NCBI RefSeq assembly: GCF_027580225.2
Contig: NW_027395277.1
Span: 372,001 to 436,000, forward strand
Direction of reading: 5' to 3'
Length of the DNA: 64,000 bases
Source of the DNA: Misgurnus anguillicaudatus
Lineage: Eukaryota > Chordata > Actinopteri > Cypriniformes > Cobitidae
Shown piece after piece: positions 36,428-49,152 of this stretch. The translations under genes were made by a program, and so were the position numbers. Position 1 is the stretch's first letter. Every line of letters starts with the position of its first letter. The notes under the pieces are model-generated. The model saw only the letters and a program-made list of their open reading frames with translations, was not told the origin of the DNA and made no database searches.

Positions 36428-39400
36428 GTTCCCTTTCAATACGGTTCACTTCGCATTGCGTCAGTTAGCTGACGCTATGGGGGAAACTCCTGTTTACTCC
36501 GTGACTGAAGCCTATTGGTTAACGTCTGTACAAAGTACAGACCAATGACGTTTGAACCCGCGCGCGGGAAGTACACGTCCTTATATAAGCGCGGTTTAAG
36601 CGTCAGGAGCTCATTAATTTCTCCTTCAGCGCGAACCTCTCGCTGCTCCGAAGAAGAAGAAGCCTTACCTCGCCGTCGACAAAAGCCCTGCAGCGGAGTC
36701 CAGGCCTAGCGTCTTCCCTGCCCTTTCCGGCTGAGAACCGAAGACAGCAGAATCCAGGTCTAGCGTCTTCCCCTGCCGCTTTCCGGCCGAGAACCGAAGA
36801 TAGCCTTCGCTTGCCGTGGTACGAGCCCTGTGCAGTGGACACATGCCTGACGAGGTCTCCCCTGCGGCCGCCCGGTAAGATCAATATTTTTAATATAAAG
36901 CTGTAAGCTAAAAGAGCAGGCGCTGTTGTAATAGCGTCCAGCACAGCGGCTTGAGTGAGCCTCCCTGCTATGAATTTCCCCGAGCGCGTCACCGGTCTGG
37001 CACCTCCCACGCCGGGACCGCGCTTATATGCTTCGGTTGTCTTATCCATGTTTCGTGCTCCCCCTGCTGTTCCTCTCTCCCCGGGATGAACACACGGCGA
37101 GCCATGAGACTAGATGGATGCATAGACCTGCACACACGGACTAACCCCCCCTGTGTTCTGTCACATCGCAACCGTTCATGCTTACAGAGTCCCTTCGCTC
37201 CTCTCACATTCAGTGGCGAGATCTCTGACACATATGAATCCCCCGAGTGCATCGGGTGATACCGTTTATATGACGCATGGCTGTTCTGTCTGTGTTGCTG
37301 CTCCCCTCTGCCGTTCCTCTCTTGTTGAGATGAACAAGCGGGGGAACCGTAAAACTAGAAAGATGCATACGACAAGCAAACACGGGCGGATCTGCCCCTG
37401 TTTCCTGTCATAGCACAGCCACTCGTGCTCCACGCTCGCGGAGTCCCTCGCTCCTTTCCCCGCAGTGGTGAGATCTCTTAACGGCGTAGTTAGCACGCAG
37501 TCTTACGGCTCGCTGCCTCTAAATGCAGCTGTCTAGTGTTCAACGATTACAGAGCTTCATGCCCCTCCCCTCCTGGAGCTGCGCGATCTCATTCGTCTGC
37601 TCGATAGGGCGGATTCGCCGCTATTGGAGCATCAAGAACACTCATTATAGAGCTAACCGGCTCACTATTCGTCAATACAGAGCTTCATGCCCCTCCCCCC
37701 TGGGGCGGCGCGATCTCATTCGTCTGCTCGATAAGGCGGACACGCCTCTATCTGAGCGCTAAAACACTTATTATAGAGCTTAACCGGCCTGAGTCTATCT
37801 CACTTCGGAAAGCTCACTACTAGTCTGCCCGGTCATTTCTCTCTGGTTTAGACGGAATCAGAGGCAGAACGAATTTGTTTAACATACTGAGGCCCGAATA
37901 CCTCCCTTTATTCAGTCCCGTCCTATATCAGTGCGCTGAATATTGGTACATTCTTATATACCCGGTTTTTCTGCCCTTTTTAATAAACGGCAAAACCGCG
38001 GGCCTCACGGCAGACTTCCTCTCTGCGATGGGTTCAGTCTGACATTAAACCACCTAGACATACTGCTCTGCTCCGTGAGCCGTTTGGGTCACCGTCACTA
38101 CTGAGGCTCGTGCAGCTGAACGGCCGAGCTCTGGTCTTCGCAGCACAGCTGCGTCGACATAGAACTGTCTGAAGAGGGGTTAAGTCGCGCCTCGGCTGGA
38201 CTGCCCTGAAATGTTTTCTGTGTGCTGTTTATCCAAAACATACTGAGTAATACTGTTGGTTATGCGACCTCACTATAGTGGCGAACGGTATTGAATTCCT
38301 CTAAAAAGAGTAATTTCCGTGCTTACTATACTGTGTATTGACACCCCACGGTTGTACGGTGTCTCTAAACACTTTCTCGCCTTACTGACAAGCAATCAGT
38401 AATACGCACACACGGCCCGCTGTCCATAATTCTATCGACGCTTGCCGAAAAAACCCCGGTTTGGCCATATACTGTGTATTGACACCCCACGGCTGTACGG
38501 TGTCTCTAACACTTTTCTGCTAAATTCGCTCGCAGCCCACCTCAGTTTCTCCGCTACGATGCTGACGGCGCAAACGAGCACGGTCTTACGGCTGTCATTC
38601 TCTCTTCCTAGAGAGACGCAGCCTCAGACCTCTCCATGGCTCCAAGCATTTGAATCGCGCCCTCTCCGGACGGCTACTCAAAGGCTTACAGCCAAGCGGT
38701 TTATGACGTTTTTCGGCCATACAGCTGATTTATATCAGCGGATCCGAAGACGCTCACACCTCCGCTCTGCTCCAATACTCGGAGATATTAAGGGTAATAT
38801 CAACCTGAAGTGAGCTTGCTACCCGCCACAATAAGTTTCAAAACTCAAAGCGCGCGCACAGACAGACGCGCGGCATCTCGTTTAAGACGGGCTCACGTAC
38901 CCCTCTAACGAGCCTCAGAAAACTGAATATCGTGGCATTCTGTTAATAAGTCCACTTCAGTTTGACTAAGCAAAGGTCCCGCCCCGAGCTGACGGCCGGG
39001 AAGCTCATGCTTAAGTTACACACAGCTGCATGAAGTGCTACCATTACGAGATCGCCAGCATCTGCTGTGGGTTGAACACGCTTTACGACGGCAATCAGCC
39101 TTCGGCGCGTGGAACGCCCGTTTGTCTCATATCAATCACCTTGTACTGTACATACGGTCCATTAAGGGGATGATTTTAGCACTGCAGCACTCTCGACCAT
39201 GTTATTGTGATAATGCGGTCGGGCAAACTACGGTGGTTTCATTATTTACCGAACCAGACTGAGATCTCGCCCCCTGTACAAGCTGGCGAGTCATCTCCTT
39301 TATAAACTCATTGCATCGCTTTATAAGCTATGTTCAATCAGAGTGATACGCATCTCGTGCTTAACTACCAAGATGCAGACATATTAACCCGTTACGATGG

Positions 39401-41590
39401 GCGTGCAGAGATTGCATCCGTGGGACACGACCTACATTACGTGCCTTATAACACGTTGACACGAGCTGCTAGGACCCCTTTCGCGAGGCGTCCTTATGCA
39501 AAGTCTGATCTATTCTGTCTAGTGACAGCGAGAGTCTTCCCCCCGCGAATTGTAGGTGGAACAGCTTTCTTCTCACTACAGAGGCTCGTCCACGGCGGCT
39601 TTCTCCCCCTGCGTATATATATATATGTGGCGGTGATAACAGCGAACCACGCTTTTATGACCGACCATCCACTTTATTCATAAGTCTGTCATTTCTCAGA
39701 TGCGGACGGTGCCCGAGGCGCAGCGCTCTGGAACTGTCCAAGGTCCTGTATGACAGATACGTCTGACGTACATCAGACGATCAGCTGTTCATCGGCGTCA
39801 CAGATCACTCACTAGCGCACCTGTCAATACAGGTTATTTATGGATCGTTGACGTTATCACCTCCCGTGACAATGAAGTCTACTCCATGTATGGATTAGAT
39901 CCTCGGGCATGGTCTTAGAAGTTTCTCATTTGACATTTGTGACACGGCCGGCTGGTCCCCGCCGTCCACGTTGTCAGTTTACAGCTTCGACATCCCTGCT
40001 TCGCGCACTAGTGAGGTTTGTTGCATTAAAGGTGCGCCGCGTAAGCTCACCTGTATGCACGATATGGGTTTTGATTATATGCGTCCACCGTGCGCTTAGA
40101 GAAGCTCACATATGCACGCTACAACATTTCGGTATACACTAAAGATGCGCTCGGAAAAGCTCATCTGTATACACGGCTGTGACATATACATACATTGTTG
40201 TTCATCTGTGTACGTTCACGGTGCGTTGAGTGCCCACCGTACGTTCATCAATCATATCTGTACACATTCACGGCGCGTTCTGTGCATTGATTTATCTATA
40301 CGCATTCACGGTGCACTGAAGGGTTCACCCGTGTGCGCACAACTTATTATCAGAACACATGACGGCGCGCTTGAGAATCTTGCCGGCCTGTGCATTATAA
40401 CACTCTGATTCATCTATATGCATTCACGATGTATTCAAGTGTTCACCTGTGCCCGTGCAATTTATAGTCAATACACATTTACGGCGCGCTTGGACAGCTC
40501 ACCGATCTGTGCACTATAATACTACCTATATGCATCCCGATGCGCTCGAGGGCGCACCTGGGTTCACACTATTGTGGTATCTGTATAATCCCACGCTACG
40601 AACCGTTCTGCCGCATATTATAGTCAGATCGGCCGTTCGTGAGCTTCGCAGATCACTCACTATGTATGTCTGTTGCTTACAGTGGTTATTTAGATGGATC
40701 GTTGAAACCATCGCACTGGCTCACGCCCCTCTATGAGCTATGTCCTATATAGAGCCCACTCTGTGAGAGTTTGGCTTTTTCATGGACTTGGTCTACAGGG
40801 GTATCTATTTGATATCTGCTACACGGCCGGCTGGTCTTCGCCGTCTACGTTGTCAGATTGTACAGCTTAGACGTCCCTGCCCTACGAGCGCAGGTTCTCT
40901 CGGCTCAATCATGCACGCTCATGCGTTTTATGTGTACACCACGGTGCGCTCAGCGAGCTCACCAACGTGACTCTGAATTTACTTATCTCGCACACCCGCG
41001 GCGCGCTCGGTATCTCGGCGTCTTGTGCTATGTTATGTGCCCCCGGTGCGTTTAAAACCCCACCGTGTGCGCGTCAACATTTTATATGGTGCTTACACAT
41101 TGCTTAAAGCTGTGAATATGCCGGGTATAGGGCCACACGCAGTGTCTCTCCGGTAAGGCACTTCTGTACGTTGTGTATGCACGGCGTGATGGGATTACGT
41201 TCCCCCATAGCGTCAGCTAACTGACGCAATGCGAAGTGAACCGTATTGAAAGGGAACGCTTAGGTTACTCACGTAACCCCGGTTCCCTGAAATAACGGGA
41301 ACGAAGCATTGCGTCACTTGCCGTGCTACAAACGTCTACGCAGCGAGTGTATTCGGCTGCGCGCTTCAGTCGAATAATAATGAGCTCCTGACGCTTAAAC
41401 CGCGCTTATATAAGGACGTGTACTTCCCGCGCGCGGGTTCAAACGTCATTGGTCTGTACTTTGTACAGACGTTAACCAATAGGCTTCAGTCACGGAGTAA
41501 ACAGGAGTTTCCCCCATAGCGTCAGCTAACTGACGCAATGCTTCGTTCCCGTTATTTCAGGGAACCGGGGTTACGTGAGTAACCTAAGCG
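36428..41590. mobile_element. DIRS-type tyrosine-recombinase retrotransposon, degraded
   Basis: The outer arms 36455-36616 and 41381-41545 are inverted repeats (gcgtcaggagctcatta and its complement). Just inside the right arm, 41205-41325 is complementary first to the left end (gttccctttcaatacggttc) and then to the right end (gttatttcagggaaccgggg). This internal complementary region joining both ends is the hallmark of DIRS elements. The body lacks an intact RT. Two recombinase-type fragments with the TARRPAGW...STF and YSLDV pattern occur near 39940-40000 and 40820-40880. It sits inside a retroviral integrase gene and shows no target duplication, as expected for DIRS. Confidence 0.75.
36690..41160. 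repeat. Serial internal tandem duplications in the DIRS body
   Basis: Several separate duplications are visible: about 65 bases twice at 36698-36825 (tctagcgtcttcc); about 250 bases twice at 36970-37470; about 130 bases twice at 37545-37795 (agagcttcatgcccctccc); about 137 bases twice at 38330-38520 (actgtgtattgacaccccac); and about 880 bases twice around 39750-40000 and 40620-40880. From 40080 to 41060 a degenerate unit with cattcacggtgcgct recurs many times. No long ORF survives. Confidence 0.7.
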
Positions 41591-41592
41591 TT

Positions 41593-41800
41593 TCATCCAT
41601 ACATTTATTTTTTTCCCTATTCTTTACCGTGACATTTATTTATTCCACCAGTCCTGCAATTTGTGGATGATATGCACAATGATCCTTTAAAGTGATGTCT
41701 AGGGCTATGGCTAGACGTTTTATTACCACATTCACAAAATGGGGACCAGTATCACTATATATTTTCTCAGGAATGCCATCAGTATTTGTATGGACCACTC
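41593..41800 (-). pseudogene. Endogenous retrovirus integrase, catalytic core part
   Basis: The minus strand reads SDTGPHFVN (second catalytic Asp region), then HCAYHPQ and GLVE carrying the catalytic Glu, followed by a stop. It ends exactly where the DIRS element begins. Together with 35991-36425 it was one integrase gene before that insertion. Confidence 0.85.
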
Positions 41801-42259
41801 TGATTCAATTCAATGAAGTCCATACAAACATTCTGAAAAGGGAATTCTGGTTCCGGGAATTTACCTCTCAGTAGTCTCACATTTCCTTGTGCATTATGCT
41901 TTATGTATATAGTACATGCTTTACAAAAAAATTGTTTTAGTAAGAATTAAATCCATAGATTATAAAATGTTCCTCGTATAAAATGTTCCTCTATTACTTT
42001 ATACTCCCCCCTGTTGAGACATGGGCAAAGCCCATGGCTCAAACAATTAATTATGAGTTATTGACTTTCCCGTAGAGGTCTTCATACCTCTCTGTTCCCA
42101 TTGTTTTTCTAATTAAAAAACAACAAATAAACAACCAACCAAAAAAAAAAAAAAAAGCTTTAAACAAAAATTGAAAAGGCTGACTAACAACTGTTTGTAC
42201 AGTTAATGATTGGCCTTTTTCCAAAAGACATGATTTTTTCAAAGCTATTTTTCTCTGCA

Positions 42260-42460
42260 GCTTGTGCTGAATGTGTATTTAGCAATCTGAGCTAACCACA
42301 GCATATCTTGTTTTGCCTGCGCTATCTTTATAACACGAACCATCTACAAACCACACTTCTCCTTTTTTTTAATGGCTTGTCTTTTAGATCCAGTCTGGCC
42401 AAAACCAATTGATCTGTTAGTTCAGTACAACAATGAGGTTCTCCTAAAATTGCTGGGTTT
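42260..42460 (-). pseudogene. Endogenous retrovirus RNase H remnant
   Basis: The minus-strand phrase WFVDGSCYKDSAGKTRYAVV, around 42295-42355, is the retroviral RNase H start with its catalytic Asp. AQAAE follows near 42255-42270. The reading frame is broken before and after. Confidence 0.8.
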
Positions 42461-42599
42461 AATATATTACACCTCTGAAATGGAAATGTGTGGTTGTGAG
42501 ATTAGCACGATCATACAAGACATATGTCGAGCAGGTGATAATAACTTCAGTTTAGTTTTTAAAAGTAAAATATCTACAGCATGTGTAATTAAAAGTGTC

Positions 42600-43020
42600 A
42601 AATGGTGAAATAATTTCAGCTGATACTTCTACAGCCATTGCTGCTGCAAAAACTGCTTGTACACAGGGTGGTAGTGCTGATATACCATAACATATCTATC
42701 TTCTTAAAAAAAAAAAATCTACAGGTTGTGCCATGTTTTTGTAACAACATGGAAGCCTTTAATTTCATTTTTCAAACTACGGTTTGCACAAATTGTTTAG
42801 TGCGATTAAAGCTAAACACAGTGGAAGAAACTAATTCTTGTTTGATCTTATCGAAAGCACCATTCGCTTTCATTGTCCACTGAACTTCCTCTTTTAATGC
42901 AACTTTTTGCAAAAGATCTTGTGCTTCCTCTAAATTTCTCACGTCTAGAGTGTAATAATATTCTGACTGAGAGCTGTTATAGCTGTCTGGGTTTTTATTT
43001 GAAGAATAAGCAGCTTGCAT
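42600..43020 (-). pseudogene. Endogenous retrovirus RT connection segment
   Basis: The minus strand reads EEVQWTMKANGAFDKIKQEL (42845-42905), the link between the RT thumb and RNase H. The finger/palm region with YxDD is not visible, so protease and most of RT are deleted between here and gag. Confidence 0.7.
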
Positions 43021-43126
43021 GCCTCCTTTCCCAGAAATTAAACTAATACATCAAATTTCTTCCTAACAAATTAACAGGGTATTTTTGGCGATATGACTAC
43101 AGGGTCATAAATATCTTTGATTTTTG

Positions 43127-43520
43127 CTATTCCTGAAATGCAAATAGTTTGAAATGATTTTTCTTCTTTTTGTCATGTGAAATTTTTTCCACATGTCTCG
43201 CCCAGCTTTTTAAATCTGTTAAGCTGGCAGTGTCAAAAGCTACAAAGTGTTTTCTGATAAATCCAGATGTTTGTGAACGGTAACCCTGCATCAGAGCATT
43301 TTTTTTTTCATTGCTACTGATATGAACCCTCTGGAATATCAGCAAACACAATGCCACTATGCGCTTTTAATTATTTTTCAAAACGCACTGCAAAATCATC
43401 TACCAGTTCACTTTCTTTTTTGTTTAACTTCTGCTAAAGCTCAATAGTTAGCCTTTCTCTTAAACATGGTTCTCATGTGTTCCAATATAGGGGCTCAAAA
43501 GTTTTGTAAGTTGGCATCAT
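43127..43520 (-). pseudogene. Endogenous retrovirus gag (capsid-side) remnant
   Basis: The minus strand carries ESELVDDFAVRFEK near 43400 and ALMQGYRSQTSGFIRKH then LKSWARHVEKI at 43190-43290. This resembles the C-terminal half of retroviral capsid. A stop and a frameshift separate the two parts. Confidence 0.6.
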
Positions 43521-43559
43521 TATAAGGTACTGCCTCTCCGTTTACATTCTTAAAACATC

Positions 43560-44717
43560 AACAACAATTTCTCATTTTCACAAATTATTACTCGATCCAC
43601 GCAGTCACAAATTATTAGCAATCATAAATTATTACTCAATCTAAAATCATTAGCGATCCTAAATTATTCAGAATCATAACTTATTATTCGATCACAAATT
43701 ACACAATTAGCGATCCCCGGGGATTCAAAATGCAATACAACAATGCAACAATACAACTTTCTATTCACAGATAAAAAAAAACACTCAATGAGCCTACTTC
43801 AGCGTACAACTATTTTGTTAACACCGCTAGATTTCCAGCACACTGAGCACATCACAAACATATACACAACAAATAACGCAGCAAAAACACAGCAAAAATA
43901 CAGCAGAATAAACACTTCAGGGTTTATTCTCAGCAATTTCTCAGTAAACACTTCTGGGTTTACAACACTCAGTAAATATTTCAGGATTTACTATCAACAG
44001 GGCAATACTTCAGGATTCCCTTAAAAAAAAAAACAGAATAAAGACTTCAGGGTCTACTTTCTGGGCGATACTTCAGGATCCCCTTTAACTAAGACAACAG
44101 AACAAACACTTCAGGGTCTATTCTATTAGTAAACACTTCAGGGTTTACTTTTTGGGTGATACTTCAGGATCCCCTAGTCTTGTTACAATACAAAATCAAC
44201 TCACCCAATTCACTGCGCCTGATTTGTGTCTTGCTTCGAATTCTGTCAATCCGGGATCATCAGCAGAGAAAACCTAAGTGCCGGCCTGGCGAGGAATTCT
44301 CACCTCCCAGGACTTTCTTTGAATTCCTAGTTGAATTCGGCCGACGTCGGGCTTCGACTTGTCTCCTCCACTGCTGATCTCCGGGTATGTTGGAAGCCGG
44401 CTCGAAGGACCAAAACGTTTATTCAACTTATACCTTAACAATAATTAGGACACGTCAGACCAAGAATAAAGGTTTAATTCTCGCGTGGGAAAGAACCAGA
44501 GAGATTTCTTCTCAAGAAATGCTCAAGCTGTCTCTCTCCGATTCTTTGTCTGCAAGCTCATTTTATTTAGATGAGTTGACACCCACAAAGTCAAAAACAA
44601 CATGCGTCATGAATGTAACACGTACACACAAATCTATAAACATCTTAAACTAGACTATGGGTGAAGGCTGTGCATTAACTGGATAAGCAAAACTTTCCAC
44701 CACCCCAAAACTTTAAA
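43560..44717 (-). other. Retroviral leader or LTR-side sequence with repeats
   Basis: By position this should hold the 5' leader and possibly the 5' LTR of the minus-strand provirus. Positions 43905-44175 contain about ten irregular repeats built on acttcagggtttact and atacttcaggatcccct. A CG-containing patch lies at 44275-44400. I cannot fix LTR borders or a primer-binding site. Confidence 0.4.
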
Positions 44718-45306
44718 GGGTGGGGGGTGTTTTATTTGGATCCCCATTAGCCATTACCAAGGTAGTGGCTATTCTTCCTGGGGTCCAACAAGTAAAAAAC
44801 AAAGTTACATTACATTACATTACATTAATACATGACCAAAAAAAGAAAAACTAAATAAAAACAATACAATTAAATATACAAACCCTATATTCATCCAAAA
44901 CATCACAATCAGCAATTTATTGAATACTGTACCATTAAATAATTCTTTAAAACTTTTTTAAACCTCATTTTACTTGATAAAAAACATGTAATATCCGATG
45001 GCAATTCGTTCCATATTTTCATTCCTCTATACATTACAGTCCGTTGCTTGGCATTAGTTTTTGAAACAGGAAGCAGGAAATATTCCTTTAATGCATGCCT
45101 GGTGTTAAAATTATGACTAACATTACTATACAAGAATTTAGAGTACAATACATTTGGGTCTCTCGATACTGAAATGTTTCTTATAAAACATAGCAAAGAA
45201 AAAAAGGTGTTAAGATTAAAAGAACAGTATGTTGCTATAAGGAAGAAGCAAAGTATTTGGTAATAAAGAAACATATCCATAAATGGTAATAAAATAATTT
45301 TCTCCA
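44718..45306 (-). mobile_element. 5'-truncated LINE, 3' end of reverse transcriptase ORF
   Basis: The minus-strand frame up to 45306 reads HNFNTRHALKEYFLLPVSKT, then MYRGMKIWNELPSDI, the usual C-terminal end of many fish LINE RT proteins, with a stop at 44909. The 3' UTR includes ggatccccattagccattac, and a short TTACA repeat lies at 44806-44828. The 5' end is cut at the direct repeat. Confidence 0.75.
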
Positions 45307-46021
45307 ACAATAACACTTGTTGCAAATGTGCAACAACCACAACGCAAATAAAACATACATTCCAAAGCATATTATCATAATTTTTACTCTATTACATTTC
45401 ATAAATACAAGTTTTTGTCTTACATTTAATATTTAAGTACATTAACGTACTTTTACTCAAGTAAAAGTAGAAATTTTAATGTAAGTATTAAATACATTAT
45501 AATATGCAATATTAAAGAATACACAGTATGATTATATGCTTTAGAATGTAATGAAGTACATTTTTCCCAATACAAACAACCTAATAAAGCACAGATGCTT
45601 GGAAAATTTAACTAATGTAACTAAGTATTGTTCACCTCTGCTATCAAGTCCAACTAAATTAAATTTAAGGCTGATAATAGTCAGTTTCACTGGCATTTTT
45701 CGCAGCAGCCCCTATGAAAACCAACCATTTTGTTAAAAGTTTCCACTCAACAAGGCGAGTTCCAGGGTGGTCACGTCATGTGGAAAAATTACATCAAAGC
45801 ATACCCTCTATTGAAGGGGGGGCGGGCAAAACTCATTCTCGCATAGCATAGGGCAACCAAAGGGCTAGAGCCGGCCCTGCGCTTTAATATTTGTTTCCAT
45901 GAACTTTCATTATGAAATATTTTAACTGTTTTCCCAACTCTTACTTATGAAATTTAAATTCATTTCGGTATCGTGATGGGAAAACAAGTGATCCGCGCTT
46001 TGCGAGTTACCCGAGTTACCC
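45307..46021. repeat. About 710 bp direct repeat, right copy
   Basis: It matches 33898-34609 in the same orientation, including the truncated hAT-type MITE and the run tatcgtgatgggaaaacaag. It begins where the LINE ends and stops after gagttacccgagttaccc. Confidence 0.8.
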
Positions 46022-46024
46022 ATC

Positions 46025-46960
46025 GCGTGTTGGTAAATGAGTCATTCTACGAAACGTGTGCCATTTCCACTTTGCAATTGTGCACATTTTCATTAAGAAC
46101 AAACTTTTTTTTACTTACAACTTTAAATATTATGTTAATCCTCCAAAAAAAAACATATTTTCCCACCTGCAGGCACAAAATCCTTAATAATATTATCAAG
46201 TTTATTCTGGCAAGGGAGTCTTTTTTTACCACCCCGTCACAGACAATATGTATGCCATAAGAGTAGTAAAACAAGAAATATATTTTAAAATCTAATGTTT
46301 TCCTAATAGTAAAATGTCCCTTTTTTGGAAACCATCAATAGAAAGTCTGTAATTTATTTTAAATAATTTTTCTTAGTTTTTTAATCTTGAAATATGAATT
46401 TGACATTTCAATACACTTAAAAATACAAATAAAGTTACATTTATTTGATTAGTCCAAACAACAAGAACATCATTCAACATTAATGTATGTAAAATGTATT
46501 TATTTTACATACATTTTTAACAAAATGACCCCGTGACGGCGTGGTAACTGATGTCACGGAGTGGTTCACTGTGACAGGGTGGTATGGACAAAGTGTGTAT
46601 CTCTATGGTATGCTTATTTTAAACTTTATAAAACTGGGGAGGGAAAACATTAACATTGGAAATTTAATGAAAAACTTTGGAAATGCTCTGAAAAACAAAA
46701 AAAGAGCATCATTACAGTGACTGGGAGAGTTGCATCCACACATCCCTTTGGTTTTCCATGTGGCGGGATGTCACAGGCTGTGGTGATTGAATGATTTTGA
46801 GCACATCATCGAAGAGATACCACAGCAAGTCATCTTTTGGAGGCCAGAAGAACCTGTTGACACCTACATGGTGCATACCAAGGCATGTGTTTCATCTGTC
46901 TACATGATGATCCCAGGATAAAGGTCATTGTCATATTTAAGCATGCACCACTTCCCAATG
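46025..46960. other. No gene seen
   Basis: AT-rich stretch with scattered gtgacggggtggt-like words near 46230, 46530 and 46575. Similar words recur at 49300 and 49605, so these may be parts of the element that carries the protein below. Confidence 0.35.
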
Positions 46961-47639
46961 AGATCTCAACTTTTCCAAGTAATTGCTTCTGTTGGCACCT
47001 TTTGGGCTGTCATGTTAAAAGTAAAATGCTGCGTTGTAAAGCATTGACATCTCGGATGCTTTTGTGTGAAGCACATGCAACTGATTTCCAGGTAAAGGAT
47101 TTTTCCTGGAGTTGATGTGACCACTTGATGGGTTTTCATTGTGGATGGCACTTGTCTGGCATATTTTCCATTGCCTGCTCAACAACTTGAGATGATACAT
47201 AAAACAACTTAACAGTTGTAGATGTTTCAGTTAGGGCCTTATTTAGCTCATGGGCATCGGGTATGTCGCAGCCGTTGGGCACCAGCTTGTCCACTATTCT
47301 TTTCAAGGTTCCCCCAACACCGTCAGGGGCCCCCTTGCCATGGCTTGCCTCAAAAAAAGTACCACGTTCCACTCTTTTAAACCTCGTCTTGCAAGCTCTG
47401 TGCTGAAAAGAAATTTTATTTCTGTTTGTATTGGGTACAAGGTCCATTATTCAGGAAGATACATCTGGGTATGTGGCTTGCAGATAATTCAGCTCCGGTT
47501 TCATGTGTTCCCACATAGCTGGGGGGCTTTTGTGTTTGGAGGGTGACACTTTCATACGTGTCAAGTTTTGGATTTGAAATAAGGGAAATTTTCCGGCGCC
47601 CACCGCGAACAGTCCCACCACCAACCCAAACAAGCTCCA

Positions 47640-48760
47640 GTATTCCTTACATTTTAAGACTGGTGAGGGCCGGATAATATTTTTTAAACCTAAGTGCTGA
47701 TAATTGTGTTAAAATTAACTAAACAAACTAATTCATTAGCAAGAAAACTAGTGAAACACACAGCTCTGTAAAAACTACATTTCATAAGTCACACTCACAC
47801 TGTGTACATACTATACACACAAATTTGCATGTGTACAAAACCCAATGGCCTTAGGCTGAAAAGCCTTATTTTAACTTCTTTTGCATTATACCTTAATGCC
47901 AAAATTATTTATAAACCATTCACTTTTCTTTGTAATGAGAACAGTCATTTAGAAAATGAAAAATGCTAGATGGGGCAGTGGCCCAAACCAAAAAGGGCAC
48001 TTAGACAAGAGATTACAAGTGATTATAATGGGAAAATATAATAACAAGAATTAAAGTGTACAGTAGATATTCAATATGATTTATCTGCTGGCTTGATGGA
48101 GCTTTGAATCAATGTTTGCAATGTTGAACTGCCTTTACCAGCCTCCCTTTCTGTTCTCTGTCTTTATTTTGTAAAGGCATTGGTGTTTTTGGTATTTTTT
48201 GTCTACAAAGTGTGCCAACAACAGCAAATTTAGTGTTTATGTTAACTTAGATCTGACCGGGAACATTTAATTCATTAGACAAGCATTGAAACGATAATAA
48301 TGTGGATATTTTGTTGCTGTTTGCTTGCTAACTTGTTAGCACTTTTAGAACACCGACAGTAAATCATTTACCGAAGAAATACGTAAACAAACTTCCAAAT
48401 TAGTAATTCTGTGGTTTAACAACTGATATAATGTAATAAATCTACCTGTTAATGCAACAAACTTCAGACAGAAACTGTCGTCTTCGTTCTCCAGGCAGAG
48501 AGTGCACACAGAGATGCTGCGGAGCGGGTGGGAAAACACGAAATGGATTAGCGGGATCAGTGGATCTTTAGCGATCTGGGATTGGGAATGTTTTTTTATT
48601 ACTCCGCCCGGGAATTATTATTTTTGTAATAACGCAGGTTAAAATACGGGAGATTTACGGGAAAATACTAATATGGGAGGACGGCGGGAAAGAAGGGTAA
48701 AATACGGGACTTTCCCGGCCAAAACGGGATACTTGACAGGTATGCACTTTGCTAAAACAG
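47640..48760. other. Interior without surviving coding sequence
   Basis: It lies between coding pieces of the decayed element above. AT-rich, with no supported ORF. Confidence 0.35.
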
Positions 48761-48985
48761 ATGGGCTCTTTTTCACCACCTATGTACAAAACAGAGTCAG
48801 AGGAAAGGTGTCCAGACTGTGCTTCCTAGCCTTTGCTTTCTCTTTTCTCTTCTTGTTCTGCTTCCTCCACTTTTTACGCAGCTGACGTTTGCCTCTTTCA
48901 CTTAGATCACTAATCTTTTTTTTCTTGCTCTACATCCCGTCTCAATCTCTGACGCTCACTCTCTAGATATTTTTGCTTCCTCTCA

Positions 48986-49152
48986 GTGAGTGGGTGGGTG
49001 GGTGGGTGAGTGAGTGAGTGAGTGAGTGGGTGGGTGAGTGAGTGACATAATGATTGAGTGACATAATGAGCGAGTGACATAGTGAGTGAGTGATTGAGTG
49101 ACATAGTGAGTGAGTAAAAGAGAAAGCTAGTGAAAGAGAGAGTGATTGTGTG
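48986..49152 (+). repeat. GTGA/GTGG-type minisatellite
   Basis: Units of gtgagtgagtg, gtgggtgggtg and gagtgacataatga/gagtgacatagtga alternate over about 165 bases. Confidence 0.9.

Noticed and set aside
36603..37049. 148-residue minus-strand frame in a CG-rich region resembling a CpG-island gene
   Set aside because: It overlaps the DIRS terminal repeat and the duplicated body; the composition belongs to the element.
43905..44175. CRISPR-like array
   Set aside because: Repeats are irregular in length and sequence without uniform spacers, and the genome is eukaryotic.
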